In this document: positions 19,287 to 29,524 of the stretch, piece by piece
How positions within the stretch are numbered: the first letter of the stretch is position 1
How the letters are laid out: every line of letters starts with the position of its first letter
Assembly (NCBI GenBank): GCA_015059925.1
Contig: SUZL01000006.1
Coordinates: 43,287 to 107,286 of the forward strand
DNA length: 64,000 nucleotides
Reading direction: 5' to 3'
Origin: Rikenellaceae bacterium
GTDB lineage: Bacteria > Bacteroidota > Bacteroidia > Bacteroidales > Rikenellaceae
Program-made: the position numbers and the translations under genes
Notes under the pieces: model-generated
What the model was told of the DNA's origin: nothing
Databases searched by the model: none
What the model saw: the letters and a program-made list of their open reading frames with translations, nothing else

Positions 19287-21227
19287 ATGGATAAGAAAAC
19301 AATCATTGGAGTTGTCCTTATGTCGCTGATTTTCATCGGCTATGTAGTGTATAACTCCAAGCAACAGGCAGAATATCAAGCTTATTTAAGTGAGGTGCAG
19401 GCCCAGGAGCAGGCCCTCGCCGAGGCTGAGGCTGCGGCCCAGCCCATTGCCACAGAGGCCTCGTCGGAGGCTACTCCGACCGCCCAATCTGAGATAGATC
19501 AAGCTACGCTTCTCTTTGGCGAGCAGTTGGTTGCAGCCAAGGCGACTGCGGAGCAGAGCATCGAGATGAAGAACGACTACCTAACGGTCGATTTCACCAC
19601 GCGCGGTGCGAAGATGCAGGAGGTCGTTCTGGCCGAGTACACCAAGTTCGCACCTAAGGACGAGCGCACCGAGAAGGTCATATTGTTCGATCCCGCGACT
19701 GCGCAGTTCGATATGGAGTTCTACATCAAGCGCGGCCTTAACAACGTGAAGATCAATACGTCGGAGTACACGTTCACCTCGGAGGGCGTTCGCCGCGAGG
19801 GCGATCGTCAGGTGCTGACGATGAGTCTTGAGGTTGCCCCGGGAGCGAAGCTCAAGTATGAGTATGTACTCTACGATGAGAAGAACCCCTCGCGCGACTA
19901 CCTTATCGACTTCAACATCAAGATGGAGAACCTCTCGCCCATTATGGCGCAGCAGTCGTCGCTGGGACTTATGTGGAGCAACCGCACCTTCCAGAACGAG
20001 CGTAGCTACAAGAACGAGAATATGTACACCACGCTCTCTTACCGTCTGCCCGACGAGGACGACGTTGAGGATCTGGGTATGAGCGAGGGCAGTGTCGATG
20101 AGCAGCTGCAGAGTGAGGTTAATTGGGTGGCTTTCCGCCAGCAGTTCTTCTCGCAGGCCTTCATCGCACACGGTAACTTCGCCTATGCCGATATGGGCTT
20201 CACCACCGAGGAGGCAGGCTCAGGCTACCTGAAGCACTACACTTCGCGTATGGGCCTTAATTACAACCCCCAGCAGTCGGAGTACAACCTCTCGATCTAC
20301 TGCGGCCCCAACAAGTTCGCCGTTCTGTCGGATGTTGTAGGTCCCGATGGCGAGGGTATCGCTATGGAGCGCCTTATCCCGCTGGGTGGATGGTTGGTAG
20401 GTTGGTTCAACCGCTGGATCGTTATCCCCGTGTTCGACTTCCTGCGCAACTACATCTCGAGCTTCGGTATTATCATCCTGATTCTTACCATTTTGGTTAA
20501 GTTGCTTATCTTCCCTCTCACCTATAAGAGCTACCTCTCGACGGCCAAGATGCGCGTCATCAAACCCGAGATGGATGCTCTGAATGAGAAGTACCCCCGT
20601 CAGGAGGACGCAATGAAGAAGCAGCAGGAGATGATGAATCTCTACAAGAAGGCGGGTATCAACCCTATGGGTGGATGCGTACCTATGTTGATTCAGTTGC
20701 CGCTGTTGTGGGCTCTGTTCCGCTTCTTCCCCGTGAGTATCGAGCTTCGAGAGCAGCCCTTCCTGTGGGCCGACGACCTCTCGTCATACGATAGTGTTTT
20801 GAATCTTCCCTTTACGATTCCTTGGTATGGCGACCACGTCAGCCTCTTCGCGCTGTTGATGTGCCTTACGATGGTCGGCTTCTCATACTTCACCTACCAG
20901 CAGCAGGGCACTGCCAATCAGCCCGGTATGGCGGGTATGAAGTTTATGATGGTATATATGATGCCCGCGATGATGCTCTTCTGGTTTAATGACTATGCGT
21001 CGGGACTCTGCTACTACTACCTCGTGTCGCAGATTCTCACGATGATCATTATGACCTCGATGCGTCGTTTTGTCGATGACGACAAGATCCGCTATATGAT
21101 GGAGAAGAACTCCGCCAAGCACAAGAATAGCAAGAAGTCGCGCTTCCAGCTTCGTTATGAGGAGCTTATGCGCCAGCAGGAGGAGATGATGCGTCAGCAG
21201 CAGAAGGCCGCAGGCAAGCGCAAGTAA
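19287..21227 (+). CDS. yidC: Membrane protein insertase
   Basis: MDKKTIIGVVLMSLIFIGYVVYNSKQQ; large periplasmic domain, PLTYKSYLSTAKMRVIKPEM and GGCVPMLIQLPLLWALFRFF in the core. Confidence 0.96.
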   Translation: MDKKTIIGVVLMSLIFIGYVVYNSKQQAEYQAYLSEVQAQEQALAEAEAAAQPIATEASSEATPTAQSEIDQATLLFGEQLVAAKATAEQSIEMKNDYLTVDFTTRGAKMQEVVLAEYTKFAPKDERTEKVILFDPATAQFDMEFYIKRGLNNVKINTSEYTFTSEGVRREGDRQVLTMSLEVAPGAKLKYEYVLYDEKNPSRDYLIDFNIKMENLSPIMAQQSSLGLMWSNRTFQNERSYKNENMYTTLSYRLPDEDDVEDLGMSEGSVDEQLQSEVNWVAFRQQFFSQAFIAHGNFAYADMGFTTEEAGSGYLKHYTSRMGLNYNPQQSEYNLSIYCGPNKFAVLSDVVGPDGEGIAMERLIPLGGWLVGWFNRWIVIPVFDFLRNYISSFGIIILILTILVKLLIFPLTYKSYLSTAKMRVIKPEMDALNEKYPRQEDAMKKQQEMMNLYKKAGINPMGGCVPMLIQLPLLWALFRFFPVSIELREQPFLWADDLSSYDSVLNLPFTIPWYGDHVSLFALLMCLTMVGFSYFTYQQQGTANQPGMAGMKFMMVYMMPAMMLFWFNDYASGLCYYYLVSQILTMIIMTSMRRFVDDDKIRYMMEKNSAKHKNSKKSRFQLRYEELMRQQEEMMRQQQKAAGKRK

Positions 21228-21245
21228 TAAGTATCTTACGATTTG

Positions 21246-21275
21246 AAAAGGTGTCCCACGCGGACACCTTTTTTT
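21246..21275 (+). terminator. Intrinsic terminator after yidC
   Basis: GGTGTCC (21250-21256) / GGACACC (21262-21268) then 7 T. Confidence 0.9.
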
Positions 21276-21423
21276 ATATATGCGGACCCCTTTTTTATAT
21301 AGTATAAGTAGGGTAGTGTGCCACCCGCCTAACGCATCCAATAAACCTTCCTCCGCAACCTTCCTCCGCAACCAATAACAAACAATCCCGATCGCTCACT
21401 TTCCGCTCTCCACACCCAACAAC

Positions 21424-21456
21424 AAAAAAAGCCGCTGGCTTATGCCAACGGCTTTT
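21424..21456 (-). terminator. Intrinsic terminator of the methylmalonyl-CoA mutase operon
   Basis: Minus strand GAAAAGCCGTTGGC ataa GCCAGCGGCTTTTTTT. Confidence 0.85.
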
Positions 21457-21476
21457 CGTTATTTAGTGATTTCGGA

Positions 21477-23609
21477 TTACTCCTCCATCAACAGCTCCAA
21501 CATCTTGATCGAAGACTTTGCGATCGGAGTACCGGGGCCGAAGATAGCGGCAGCGCCATCCTGATACAACTCATCGTAATCCTGAGCGGGAATTACACCA
21601 CCCACAACAACGATAATATCCTCGCGACCCAGCTTCTTCAGCTCGGCGATGATCTGGGGAACCAGCGTGAGGTGACCGGCAGCGAGTGAAGATACACCTA
21701 CGATGTGTACGTCGTTCTCCACAGCCTGCTTAGCAGCCTCCTCGGGAGTCTGGAACAAGGGACCCATATCCACGTCGAAACCTACGTCGGCATAACCCGT
21801 TGCTACAACCTTAGCACCACGGTCGTGACCGTCCTGACCGAGCTTTGCGATCATAATACGGGGCTGACGGCCCTCCTTCTTTGCGAACTCGGCGCACATA
21901 GCCTTTGCCTTCTCGAAATCTGCATCCTGCTTCATACCTGATGAATATACTCCAGAGATTGAACGAATAACTGCCTTGTAGCGACCTACAACAACCTCGC
22001 AAGCGTCTGAGATCTCGCCCAGCGTAGCGCGAACCTTTGCAGCCTCTACTGCGAGCTCCAGCAAGTTGCCCTCGCCCGTCTTCACGCACTCGGTGATAGC
22101 GGCCAGCGCCTTATCAACGGCAGCCTGATCACGATTAGCGCGCAACTCCTGCAAGCGCTTAACCTGGCTCTCGCGTACTGCGGTGTTATCCACAGCCAAG
22201 ATATCGATCGGAGCCTCCTTCTCAAGGCGGTACTCGTTCAGACCGATGATCTTCTGCTCGCCTGAGTCGATACGAGCCTGAGTACGAGCGGCAGCCTCCT
22301 CGATACGCATCTTGGGAATACCGGTCTCGATAGCCTTAGCCATACCGCCGAGCTTCTCAACCTCCTGGATGTGAGCCCAAGCCTTGTGAGCGATCTCGTT
22401 GGTAAGAGCCTCAACATAGTATGAACCAGCCCAGGGATCCACCTGACGGCATACGTTGGTCTCCTCCTGAATGTAGATCTGCGTATTACGAGCGATACGA
22501 GCCGAGAAGTCGGTAGGAAGTGCGATAGCCTCATCCAGAGCGTTGGTGTGCAGTGACTGGGTATGACCCAGAGCGGCACCCATAGCCTCGATAGCGGTAC
22601 GAGCTACGTTGTTGAAGGGATCCTGCTCGGTGAGCGACCAACCAGAGGTCTGGCTGTGAGTACGCAGTGCCAACGACTTAGGATTCTTAGGCTCGAACTG
22701 CTTAACGATCTTAGCCCACAACATACGAGCAGCACGCATCTTAGCGATCTCCATAAAGTGGTTCATACCGATAGCCCAGAAGAACGACAGACGGGGTGCG
22801 AAAGCATCAACCGACATACCGGCGTTGATACCTGCACGCAGATACTCCAGACCGTCGGCCAGCGTGTATGCCAACTCGATATCAGCCGTAGCACCTGCCT
22901 CCTGCATATGGTAACCCGAGATTGAGATCGAGTTGAACTTAGGCATATTCTTAGAGGTGTACTCGAAGATATCGGCGATGATCTTCATCGAGAACTTGGG
23001 AGGATAGATATAGGTGTTACGCACCATAAACTCCTTCAAGATATCGTTCTGGATGGTACCAGCCAGCTGATCCAGCGTGCAACCCTGCTCCAAACCTGTT
23101 ACGATGTAGAATGCCAATACGGGAAGTACGGCGCCGTTCATAGTCATCGAAACCGACATCTTGTCCAAAGGAATACCGTTGAACAAAACCTTCATATCCT
23201 CTACCGAGCAGATTGATACACCAGCCTTACCTACGTCACCAACTACGCGGGGGTGGTCAGCGTCGTAACCACGGTGTGTAGCGAGGTCGAATGCTACCGA
23301 CAGACCCTTCTGACCAGCGGCCAAGTTACGGCGGTAGAATGCGTTAGACTCCTCTGCGGTTGAGAAACCTGCATACTGGCGGATGGTCCAAGGACGCATA
23401 ACATACATCGTCGAGTAGGGACCACGCAAGTTGGGAGCGATACCTGCTGCATAGTTCAGGTGCTCCAGGTTCTCCAAATCCTCAGCCGTGTAGTTAGCCT
23501 TAACGGGTATCTGCTCGGCTGTGATCCAAGGCTGATTAGCCTCGGCTGCGGCGGTGCAGCACTGTGCCTTACCGCCTTCGTATGATAAATTTTCGAATTT
23601 TACTCTCAT
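21477..23609 (-). CDS. Methylmalonyl-CoA mutase, large (catalytic) subunit
   Basis: Substrate domain [27 protein letters not shown] and C-terminal B12 domain [13 protein letters not shown]. Confidence 0.96.
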   Translation of the reverse strand: MRVKFENLSYEGGKAQCCTAAAEANQPWITAEQIPVKANYTAEDLENLEHLNYAAGIAPNLRGPYSTMYVMRPWTIRQYAGFSTAEESNAFYRRNLAAGQKGLSVAFDLATHRGYDADHPRVVGDVGKAGVSICSVEDMKVLFNGIPLDKMSVSMTMNGAVLPVLAFYIVTGLEQGCTLDQLAGTIQNDILKEFMVRNTYIYPPKFSMKIIADIFEYTSKNMPKFNSISISGYHMQEAGATADIELAYTLADGLEYLRAGINAGMSVDAFAPRLSFFWAIGMNHFMEIAKMRAARMLWAKIVKQFEPKNPKSLALRTHSQTSGWSLTEQDPFNNVARTAIEAMGAALGHTQSLHTNALDEAIALPTDFSARIARNTQIYIQEETNVCRQVDPWAGSYYVEALTNEIAHKAWAHIQEVEKLGGMAKAIETGIPKMRIEEAAARTQARIDSGEQKIIGLNEYRLEKEAPIDILAVDNTAVRESQVKRLQELRANRDQAAVDKALAAITECVKTGEGNLLELAVEAAKVRATLGEISDACEVVVGRYKAVIRSISGVYSSGMKQDADFEKAKAMCAEFAKKEGRQPRIMIAKLGQDGHDRGAKVVATGYADVGFDVDMGPLFQTPEEAAKQAVENDVHIVGVSSLAAGHLTLVPQIIAELKKLGREDIIVVVGGVIPAQDYDELYQDGAAAIFGPGTPIAKSSIKMLELLMEE

Positions 23610-23620
23610 TGCTTTGCTTT

Positions 23621-25477
23621 TTAGATACCCAACTCCTTAAGGTAGAACTTCAGAGTATCGAGTACGTTGCTCTTTACGTTAATGAAATTGGTGATGCCCT
23701 GAGCCTCCAACTCTGCAGCGCAAGCGGGAGCGCCTGCCACTACGAGGATAGCCTTGCCACCGAGCAGCTCCTTGATCTTGGGAGCAACCTCTGCGTAGTC
23801 GTCATCCGATGCACAAACCACTACGATGTCGGCCTTAGCCTCCAGAGCGGCAGCCACACCCTCCTCCAATGAGTGGAAGAACGTGTTATCCTGAACGCGG
23901 ATACCAGCGCAAGCGAAGAAGTTGCAAGAGAACTGAGCGCGAGCGCGAGCCATCGACAGGCTACCGCAAGTAAGCATAAATGCCTTGGGCTCCTTGCCGC
24001 TGCGATCAACGTGCATACGCATAGCCTCGAATGCCATAGCACCACGGTAGGGAGTAAGTACGTTCTCACCCTCCTGACGCTGTACGGTGCACTCGCATAC
24101 GTTCTGGTCGATAACCTCCGTGAAGTTGGGATACTGGTTAGCACCCAAGAGGATCTGACGACGTGTGGTGATGTTCTTATCCTTAGCTGCAGCCGAAGCC
24201 TTAACCTTCTCAACTACGAAGCCAGCCTTGAATGCAGCAACGTAGCCACCCTTCTCCTCAACCTCGAGGAAGAGCTTCCACGCCTGCTCGGCGATGTTCT
24301 TCGTCAGAGTCTCGATGTAGTATGAACCACCGGCGGGGTCAACAACCTGATCGAAGTGAGACTCGTGCTTCAGAAGAAGCTCTACGTTGCGAGCGATACG
24401 CTTTGAGAACTCGGTAGGCTCCTCGTATGAGTAGTTGAAGGGAACAACCTCCAGCGAGTGAACGCCGGCCAGAGTAGCCGACATAGCCTCGGTCGTACCA
24501 CGCAACATATTTACATAGGGATCATATACGGTCTGGTTCCACATCGAGGTTACGGCGTGAACGAACATCTTGCCTGAGCACTCCTTCTCGGGGTTGTAAC
24601 CCTTCACGATGTTAGCCCACAACATACGAGCTGCGCGGAACTTAGCGATCTCCATAAAGTAGTTCGACGTAACGGCGAACTGGAAGCGGATCTTACGAGC
24701 CACAAGGTCGATAGGCAGACCCATCTCGGTGAGCTTCACCAAGTAGTCGTGACCGGCAGCAAGTGAGAATGCCAACTCCTCAACGATGGTCGAACCAGCG
24801 TTGCTGAAGATCGAACCAGATACGTTTACGACGCGGATGCGCTTGTAATCTGCGGTGAGCTTGATAAACTCAGCCACAGCCTCGTAGCAAGCTGTACCCT
24901 GCTCGTCGCCACAGCAGTAGATACCCTTCTGTGAGAGGTCCTTCACGATAGGATCGAATACGAAGTTGATCTTCACATCGTCCTTCTCGAGACCCATCGA
25001 CTCAACCTTTGCGAGGATCATCTTAGCGGTAGGAACGAAGTTGTTACCGCTGAAGGTAAGCTCTACGGCGGGGATGCAGATACCCTCCAACAGGGTGTCG
25101 ATATCCTCAGCCTTCACGCTCTCCATCGGGCAGAGGCAGAAGCCAAGTGAGTTAACGCCAGAGTTCAGCAGTGCCAAAGCCTCCTCGTTAGCTGCCTTAG
25201 GGCACTTTACGCTGATGGTCTGGTGGATAGCCCAGTCGTTGCCGTTGTGCGTACCACGCACATAGGGGAACTCGCCGGCCTGAGCACCCAAAAATTCGAT
25301 GCCTTCGAGATTCTCGGCGCGGTAGTAGGGGCGCACGTTAAATCCCTCGGCAGTTCTCCACACGAGCTTACGCTCGTAGTCAGCACCTTTAAGGTCTGTT
25401 GTAATGACTGCTTCCCACTGCTCGGTCGTGACCGCGGGGAATTCAGCGAACAACTTTTCTCTTTCGGTATTAGCCAT
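23621..25477 (-). CDS. Methylmalonyl-CoA mutase, small subunit
   Basis: Mutase-fold paralogue of the downstream gene; lacks the DxHDRG B12 motif. Confidence 0.93.
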   Translation of the reverse strand: MANTEREKLFAEFPAVTTEQWEAVITTDLKGADYERKLVWRTAEGFNVRPYYRAENLEGIEFLGAQAGEFPYVRGTHNGNDWAIHQTISVKCPKAANEEALALLNSGVNSLGFCLCPMESVKAEDIDTLLEGICIPAVELTFSGNNFVPTAKMILAKVESMGLEKDDVKINFVFDPIVKDLSQKGIYCCGDEQGTACYEAVAEFIKLTADYKRIRVVNVSGSIFSNAGSTIVEELAFSLAAGHDYLVKLTEMGLPIDLVARKIRFQFAVTSNYFMEIAKFRAARMLWANIVKGYNPEKECSGKMFVHAVTSMWNQTVYDPYVNMLRGTTEAMSATLAGVHSLEVVPFNYSYEEPTEFSKRIARNVELLLKHESHFDQVVDPAGGSYYIETLTKNIAEQAWKLFLEVEEKGGYVAAFKAGFVVEKVKASAAAKDKNITTRRQILLGANQYPNFTEVIDQNVCECTVQRQEGENVLTPYRGAMAFEAMRMHVDRSGKEPKAFMLTCGSLSMARARAQFSCNFFACAGIRVQDNTFFHSLEEGVAAALEAKADIVVVCASDDDYAEVAPKIKELLGGKAILVVAGAPACAAELEAQGITNFINVKSNVLDTLKFYLKELGI

Positions 25478-25559
25478 AATTGTTCGGAAATTTTAGATTT
25501 TAGTGTATGTGTTTAGTTCTGAAATTAGCGATTTGGTTTCGATTCGCAATTGAATCACG

Positions 25560-25567
25560 CAAAGATA
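25560..25567 (-). promoter_or_regulatory. Bacteroidota -7 box upstream of methylmalonyl-CoA mutase
   Basis: CAAAGATA on + strand = TATCTTTG on - strand, matches TAnnTTTG. Confidence 0.6.
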
Positions 25568-25596
25568 ACACATTTTATATTAAAAAAGGAATCTTT

Positions 25597-25612
25597 TGTT
25601 AAGATTTTAACA
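25597..25612. promoter_or_regulatory. Rex-like palindromic operator TGTTAAgATTTTAACA
   Basis: Matches TGTTAA-N4-TTAACA; second copy with 1 mismatch at 36012-36027. Confidence 0.5.
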
Positions 25613-25879
25613 CCCTCCCTCCTTTTTTTTGACCGCCTCCGCAGGGCCCAATTTTGTCCGATACAGCTATATCTGCGCTGCTGATTTCCCAAATAAGACA
25701 TTTTAGCCTAAATTTACCCTTGCAACTGAAATTGTGTAAAATTCGCACTTTTCTTGATTTTTGCCAAAATTTTTGCTGTGTTCTCGAATTTTGCTGCACG
25801 ATTTCTCTAAAAATGCAAAATTTTTACACCGCTTGCCGTAAAAATAGCCTGCAAAAATCGCAATTTGTCGAAAAAATAC

Positions 25880-25887
25880 TATTTTTG
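25880..25887 (+). promoter_or_regulatory. Bacteroidota -7 box upstream of glnN
   Basis: TATTTTTG matches TAnnTTTG; implies a long (about 140 nt) 5' UTR. Confidence 0.5.
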
Positions 25888-26034
25888 CCCTGTGGGTGCA
25901 AAAGAGGATAAATAGGATATTTTACGACAGTTCCCAAACTCGTTATTCCCTTTTGTGGCATACCTTCGCTTAAGTCGAAACCACGCCACTGTCCTCGCCC
26001 CAAGCCCGAATAAGAAACCGTAAATTTTACTTTT

Positions 26035-28206
26035 ATGTCATTACGATTCAAAATGGTCGAGGCGGCCCTCAATCACCGCGCAATCGATGTTGAGGCCCCC
26101 AGCGCACGTCCTTCCGATTACTTCGGTTGCAAGGTCTTTGGCCGCACCGTTATGCGCAAGTATCTCGACAAACCCACCTACGATGCCCTTCTCAATACGA
26201 TGGACAACGGCACTCCTCTCTCGCTCGATCTGGCCGACAGCGTAGCTGCCGGTATGCGCCAGTGGGCGTTGGATAATGGTGCCGACCACTATACCCACTG
26301 GTTCCAGCCCCTGACGGGCGGTACGGCCGAGAAGCACGACTCCTTCTCCGATCCCGACGGCAAGGGCCTCGTTATCGAGTCCTTCTCGGGCAAGGTCTTG
26401 GCGCAGCAGGAGCCCGACGCTTCGTCATTCCCCAACGGCGGTATCCGCAACACCTTCGAGGCTCGCGGCTACTCGGCGTGGGATCCTACGTCGCCCCCCT
26501 TTATCGTCGATACTACGCTCTGTATCCCCACCGTCTTTATCGCCTATACGGGCGAGGCGCTGGACTACAAGATGCCGCTCCTGCGCTCTATCGCCGCTGT
26601 CGATAAGGCCGCTACGGAGGTGTGCCGCTACTTCGACAAGAGCGTCAATCGCGTCTATACCTATCTGGGTTGGGAGCAGGAGTATTTTCTTGTCGATGAG
26701 AGCCTTTGGGCCGTTCGTCCCGACCTCGTTCTCACGGGCCGCACGCTTATGGGCCACGAGGCTGCGAAGAATCAGCAGCTGGAGGATCACTACTTCGGTG
26801 CCATCCCCGCGCGCGTGATTAACTTTATGAAGGAGCTCGAGTACGAGAGCCTCAAACTCGGCATTCCCGTCAAGACGCGCCACAACGAGGCCGCCCCGGG
26901 ACAGTTCGAGCTCGCCCCCGTCTATGAGGAGGCCAATCTGGCCAACGACCACAACCAGCTCCTGATGACCATTATGGATAAGATCGCCCGCCGCCACCAC
27001 TTCCGCGTGCTGCTGCACGAGAAGCCCTTCAAGGGTATCAACGGCTCGGGTAAGCATAACAACTGGTCGCTCGGAACCGATACGGGCGTAAACCTCTTCG
27101 GCCCGGGCAAAACTCCCTCGGAGAATCTTCAGTTTATCACCTTCCTCGTGAATGTCATCTCGGCCGTCTATAAGCACAACGGCCTGCTGAAGGCCTCGAT
27201 TATGAGCGCCACGAACGTCCATCGTCTGGGTGCTAACGAAGCACCCCCCGCCATCATCTCGACCTTCCTCGGCTCGCAGATTTCGTCCGTGCTGGAGAAG
27301 TTGGAGCGTAGCACGAGCGACGATGCCATCCGCTTCGATGCCAAGAGCGTGCTGAAGATGAGCGGCGTATCGCAGATCCCCTCAATCCTGCTCGATAACA
27401 CCGACCGCAACCGCACCTCGCCCTTCGCTTTTACGGGTAACCGCTTCGAGTTCCGCGCCGTCGGCTCGTCGGATAACTGCGCCGAGGCTATGATTACGCT
27501 CTGCACGGCCGCCGCCGAGCAGCTCACCGAGTTCAAGCGTGAGGTCGATACCAAGATCGAGCGCGGCGTGAAGAAGGAGCGCGCCATCTACGAGACGCTG
27601 AAGCGTATGATCCGCGAGTGCAAGGTCATCCACTTCGATGGCAATGGCTACTCGGAGGAGTGGAGACAGGAGGCTGCGCGTCGTGGCCTCGACTGCGAGA
27701 CCTCGGCACCGCTGCTCTTCGATCGTTATCTCGATCCGGCCAGCATCAAGATGTTCGGCGATATGGGTGTATATAGCAAGGTTGAAGTCGAGGCCCGCAC
27801 CGAGGTTAAGTGGGAGACCTACACCAAGAAGATCCAGATCGAGGCTCGCGTATTGGGCGACATCACGATGAATCACATCATCCCCGTAGCCTCAAAGTAC
27901 GAGGCTGTTCTGCTCGATAAAGCCTACAAGATGAAGGAGCTGGGCCTCAACTACGACTCCGATCTGGAGCTTATCCGCGATATTCAGGGCCACACCTCGG
28001 CTATCCAGCGTCTGGTGGGCGAGATGATCGAGGCCCGCAAGGTCGCCAACCGCATCGAGGATCAGCGCTCGAAGGCCATCTGCTACCACGACACCGTTGC
28101 CATCTTCCTCGACCAGATTCGCGCCCATATCGACCGTCTGGAGGAGGTCATCGACGATCAGCTATGGCCCCTGCCCAAGTACCGCGAATTGCTCTTTATG
28201 CGATAA
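26035..28206 (+). CDS. glnN: Type III glutamine synthetase
   Basis: 723 aa; YFGCKVFGRTVMRKYL, HNEAAPGQFELAPVYEEAN, NGSGKHNNWSLGTDTG. Confidence 0.95.
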   Translation: MSLRFKMVEAALNHRAIDVEAPSARPSDYFGCKVFGRTVMRKYLDKPTYDALLNTMDNGTPLSLDLADSVAAGMRQWALDNGADHYTHWFQPLTGGTAEKHDSFSDPDGKGLVIESFSGKVLAQQEPDASSFPNGGIRNTFEARGYSAWDPTSPPFIVDTTLCIPTVFIAYTGEALDYKMPLLRSIAAVDKAATEVCRYFDKSVNRVYTYLGWEQEYFLVDESLWAVRPDLVLTGRTLMGHEAAKNQQLEDHYFGAIPARVINFMKELEYESLKLGIPVKTRHNEAAPGQFELAPVYEEANLANDHNQLLMTIMDKIARRHHFRVLLHEKPFKGINGSGKHNNWSLGTDTGVNLFGPGKTPSENLQFITFLVNVISAVYKHNGLLKASIMSATNVHRLGANEAPPAIISTFLGSQISSVLEKLERSTSDDAIRFDAKSVLKMSGVSQIPSILLDNTDRNRTSPFAFTGNRFEFRAVGSSDNCAEAMITLCTAAAEQLTEFKREVDTKIERGVKKERAIYETLKRMIRECKVIHFDGNGYSEEWRQEAARRGLDCETSAPLLFDRYLDPASIKMFGDMGVYSKVEVEARTEVKWETYTKKIQIEARVLGDITMNHIIPVASKYEAVLLDKAYKMKELGLNYDSDLELIRDIQGHTSAIQRLVGEMIEARKVANRIEDQRSKAICYHDTVAIFLDQIRAHIDRLEEVIDDQLWPLPKYRELLFMR

Positions 28207-28217
28207 TGCTTACACTA

Positions 28218-28252
28218 AAAGAGGTTGCTCCACTCGGGGCAACCTCTTCTCT
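28218..28252. terminator. Terminator between convergent glnN and glycosyltransferase genes
   Basis: AGAGGTTGC (28220-28228) / GCAACCTCT (28239-28247). Confidence 0.8.
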
Positions 28253-29508
28253 TATTTTATCACCTTCTCATATAGCTCTACGAGCGCCTTGGCACACACC
28301 TCGTCCGAGTACCTCTGCTCGGCCATCTTTTGGGCCGCCTCGCGCTTTTTGTCGTAGAGAGCCTTGTTAGAGAGAATCTTCTCCAACGCCTCGGCCAATC
28401 CTGCGGCGCTCTCATCCTCATACAATATGCCACCGTCGCCCACAATCTCAGGGAACGAACCTCGGCGCGGCTCCACGACGGGCCTTCCCGTAGCGTACGA
28501 CTCGCAGATGTAGAGTCCCACACCCTCGTCAAAACGCAGCGGCACGCTCACCACCGTAACCTCACGATAGAAACGATGATGCGCCGAGGGGAGATACTCC
28601 TGCTCAAAGATCACATCCTCCATCACAGGCCGCAGAATATCGTTCACACGCGCCAAAAATTTCTTGTCCGACTCGGTGTTGCCGCCGCCGATTCTGAGCT
28701 TCAGGTTGGGTATCGTGCCCCTCTGCTTGAGCATCACAAACGCCTCGGCCAGCGTATCCAAACCATCCAAGTCGTTCATTCGGTAGAAGAATCCGATCGT
28801 GGGATTCTCGGGCAGAGCCTCCTTGCGATACTTATTTATATTAATACCAGGATAGATGACCGTCGGCCTTAGCGCAGGCATCTTCTCCGTAATCAAATCC
28901 TTGTAGTAGTTGCTCGTCGTGAGGAAGGCATCCACCGCCGCAGCACTCTGCGTGATGGCCTCCCACGCCACATCTGCCCACTTGCCCTTGAGCGAGTCGA
29001 TCCACACCTCCTCGTCCTGCAACGAGCAGACGACGGGCACGCCCAACTCCTCCTTCAGCGGCGTAGCTATGCCTATGAGCAGCGACGAGGAGAGATGCAC
29101 CACATCGGGCCGTCCCTCTCGCTTGATCCACTCGATCATATCCGCCACGTTGCGTTTGAAGGCGCCATCCTCGCCCGTAATCATCGACATTGTCATATCC
29201 TCCATCCCCGCTGCCGAGGTCGTTCCCGACATCGAGGCCGCCAAGCCGAGCATCATCTTCGACGAGGCCAAACGGCTGATCCACTGCGGGATGTTACCCT
29301 TGCGGAACATCGCCTGCTCGATGTAGTACGATACGGCAGGGAAGAAGATCGGCACTCCGTCGGTGGCGTGATCCGTCGGTAGGTATAGCGGCATAATCGT
29401 AACATCGTGCCCGGCCCTGATCAGTGCCGAAGCCTGCAACGAGTCGCGGAAACAGTTGCCGCAGTAGAATGAGTCGCCCGCGCTGGGGCTTATGATAAGT
29501 ATTTTCAT
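28252..29508 (-). CDS. Family 4-type glycosyltransferase
   Basis: GT-B fold motifs; TVIYPGININKYRKEALPENPTIGFFYRM; CESYATGRPVVEPRRGSFPEIVGDGG. Confidence 0.85.
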   Translation of the reverse strand: MKILIISPSAGDSFYCGNCFRDSLQASALIRAGHDVTIMPLYLPTDHATDGVPIFFPAVSYYIEQAMFRKGNIPQWISRLASSKMMLGLAASMSGTTSAAGMEDMTMSMITGEDGAFKRNVADMIEWIKREGRPDVVHLSSSLLIGIATPLKEELGVPVVCSLQDEEVWIDSLKGKWADVAWEAITQSAAAVDAFLTTSNYYKDLITEKMPALRPTVIYPGININKYRKEALPENPTIGFFYRMNDLDGLDTLAEAFVMLKQRGTIPNLKLRIGGGNTESDKKFLARVNDILRPVMEDVIFEQEYLPSAHHRFYREVTVVSVPLRFDEGVGLYICESYATGRPVVEPRRGSFPEIVGDGGILYEDESAAGLAEALEKILSNKALYDKKREAAQKMAEQRYSDEVCAKALVELYEKVIK

Positions 29509-29524
29509 CGTCTTGTCTTATTTT

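Noticed and set aside
25599-25911. Two small overlapping ORFs (66 and 85 aa) between methylmalonyl-CoA mutase and glnN
   Set aside because: AT-rich intergenic composition, Cys/Phe/Lys-rich translation, no motif; more likely regulatory DNA.
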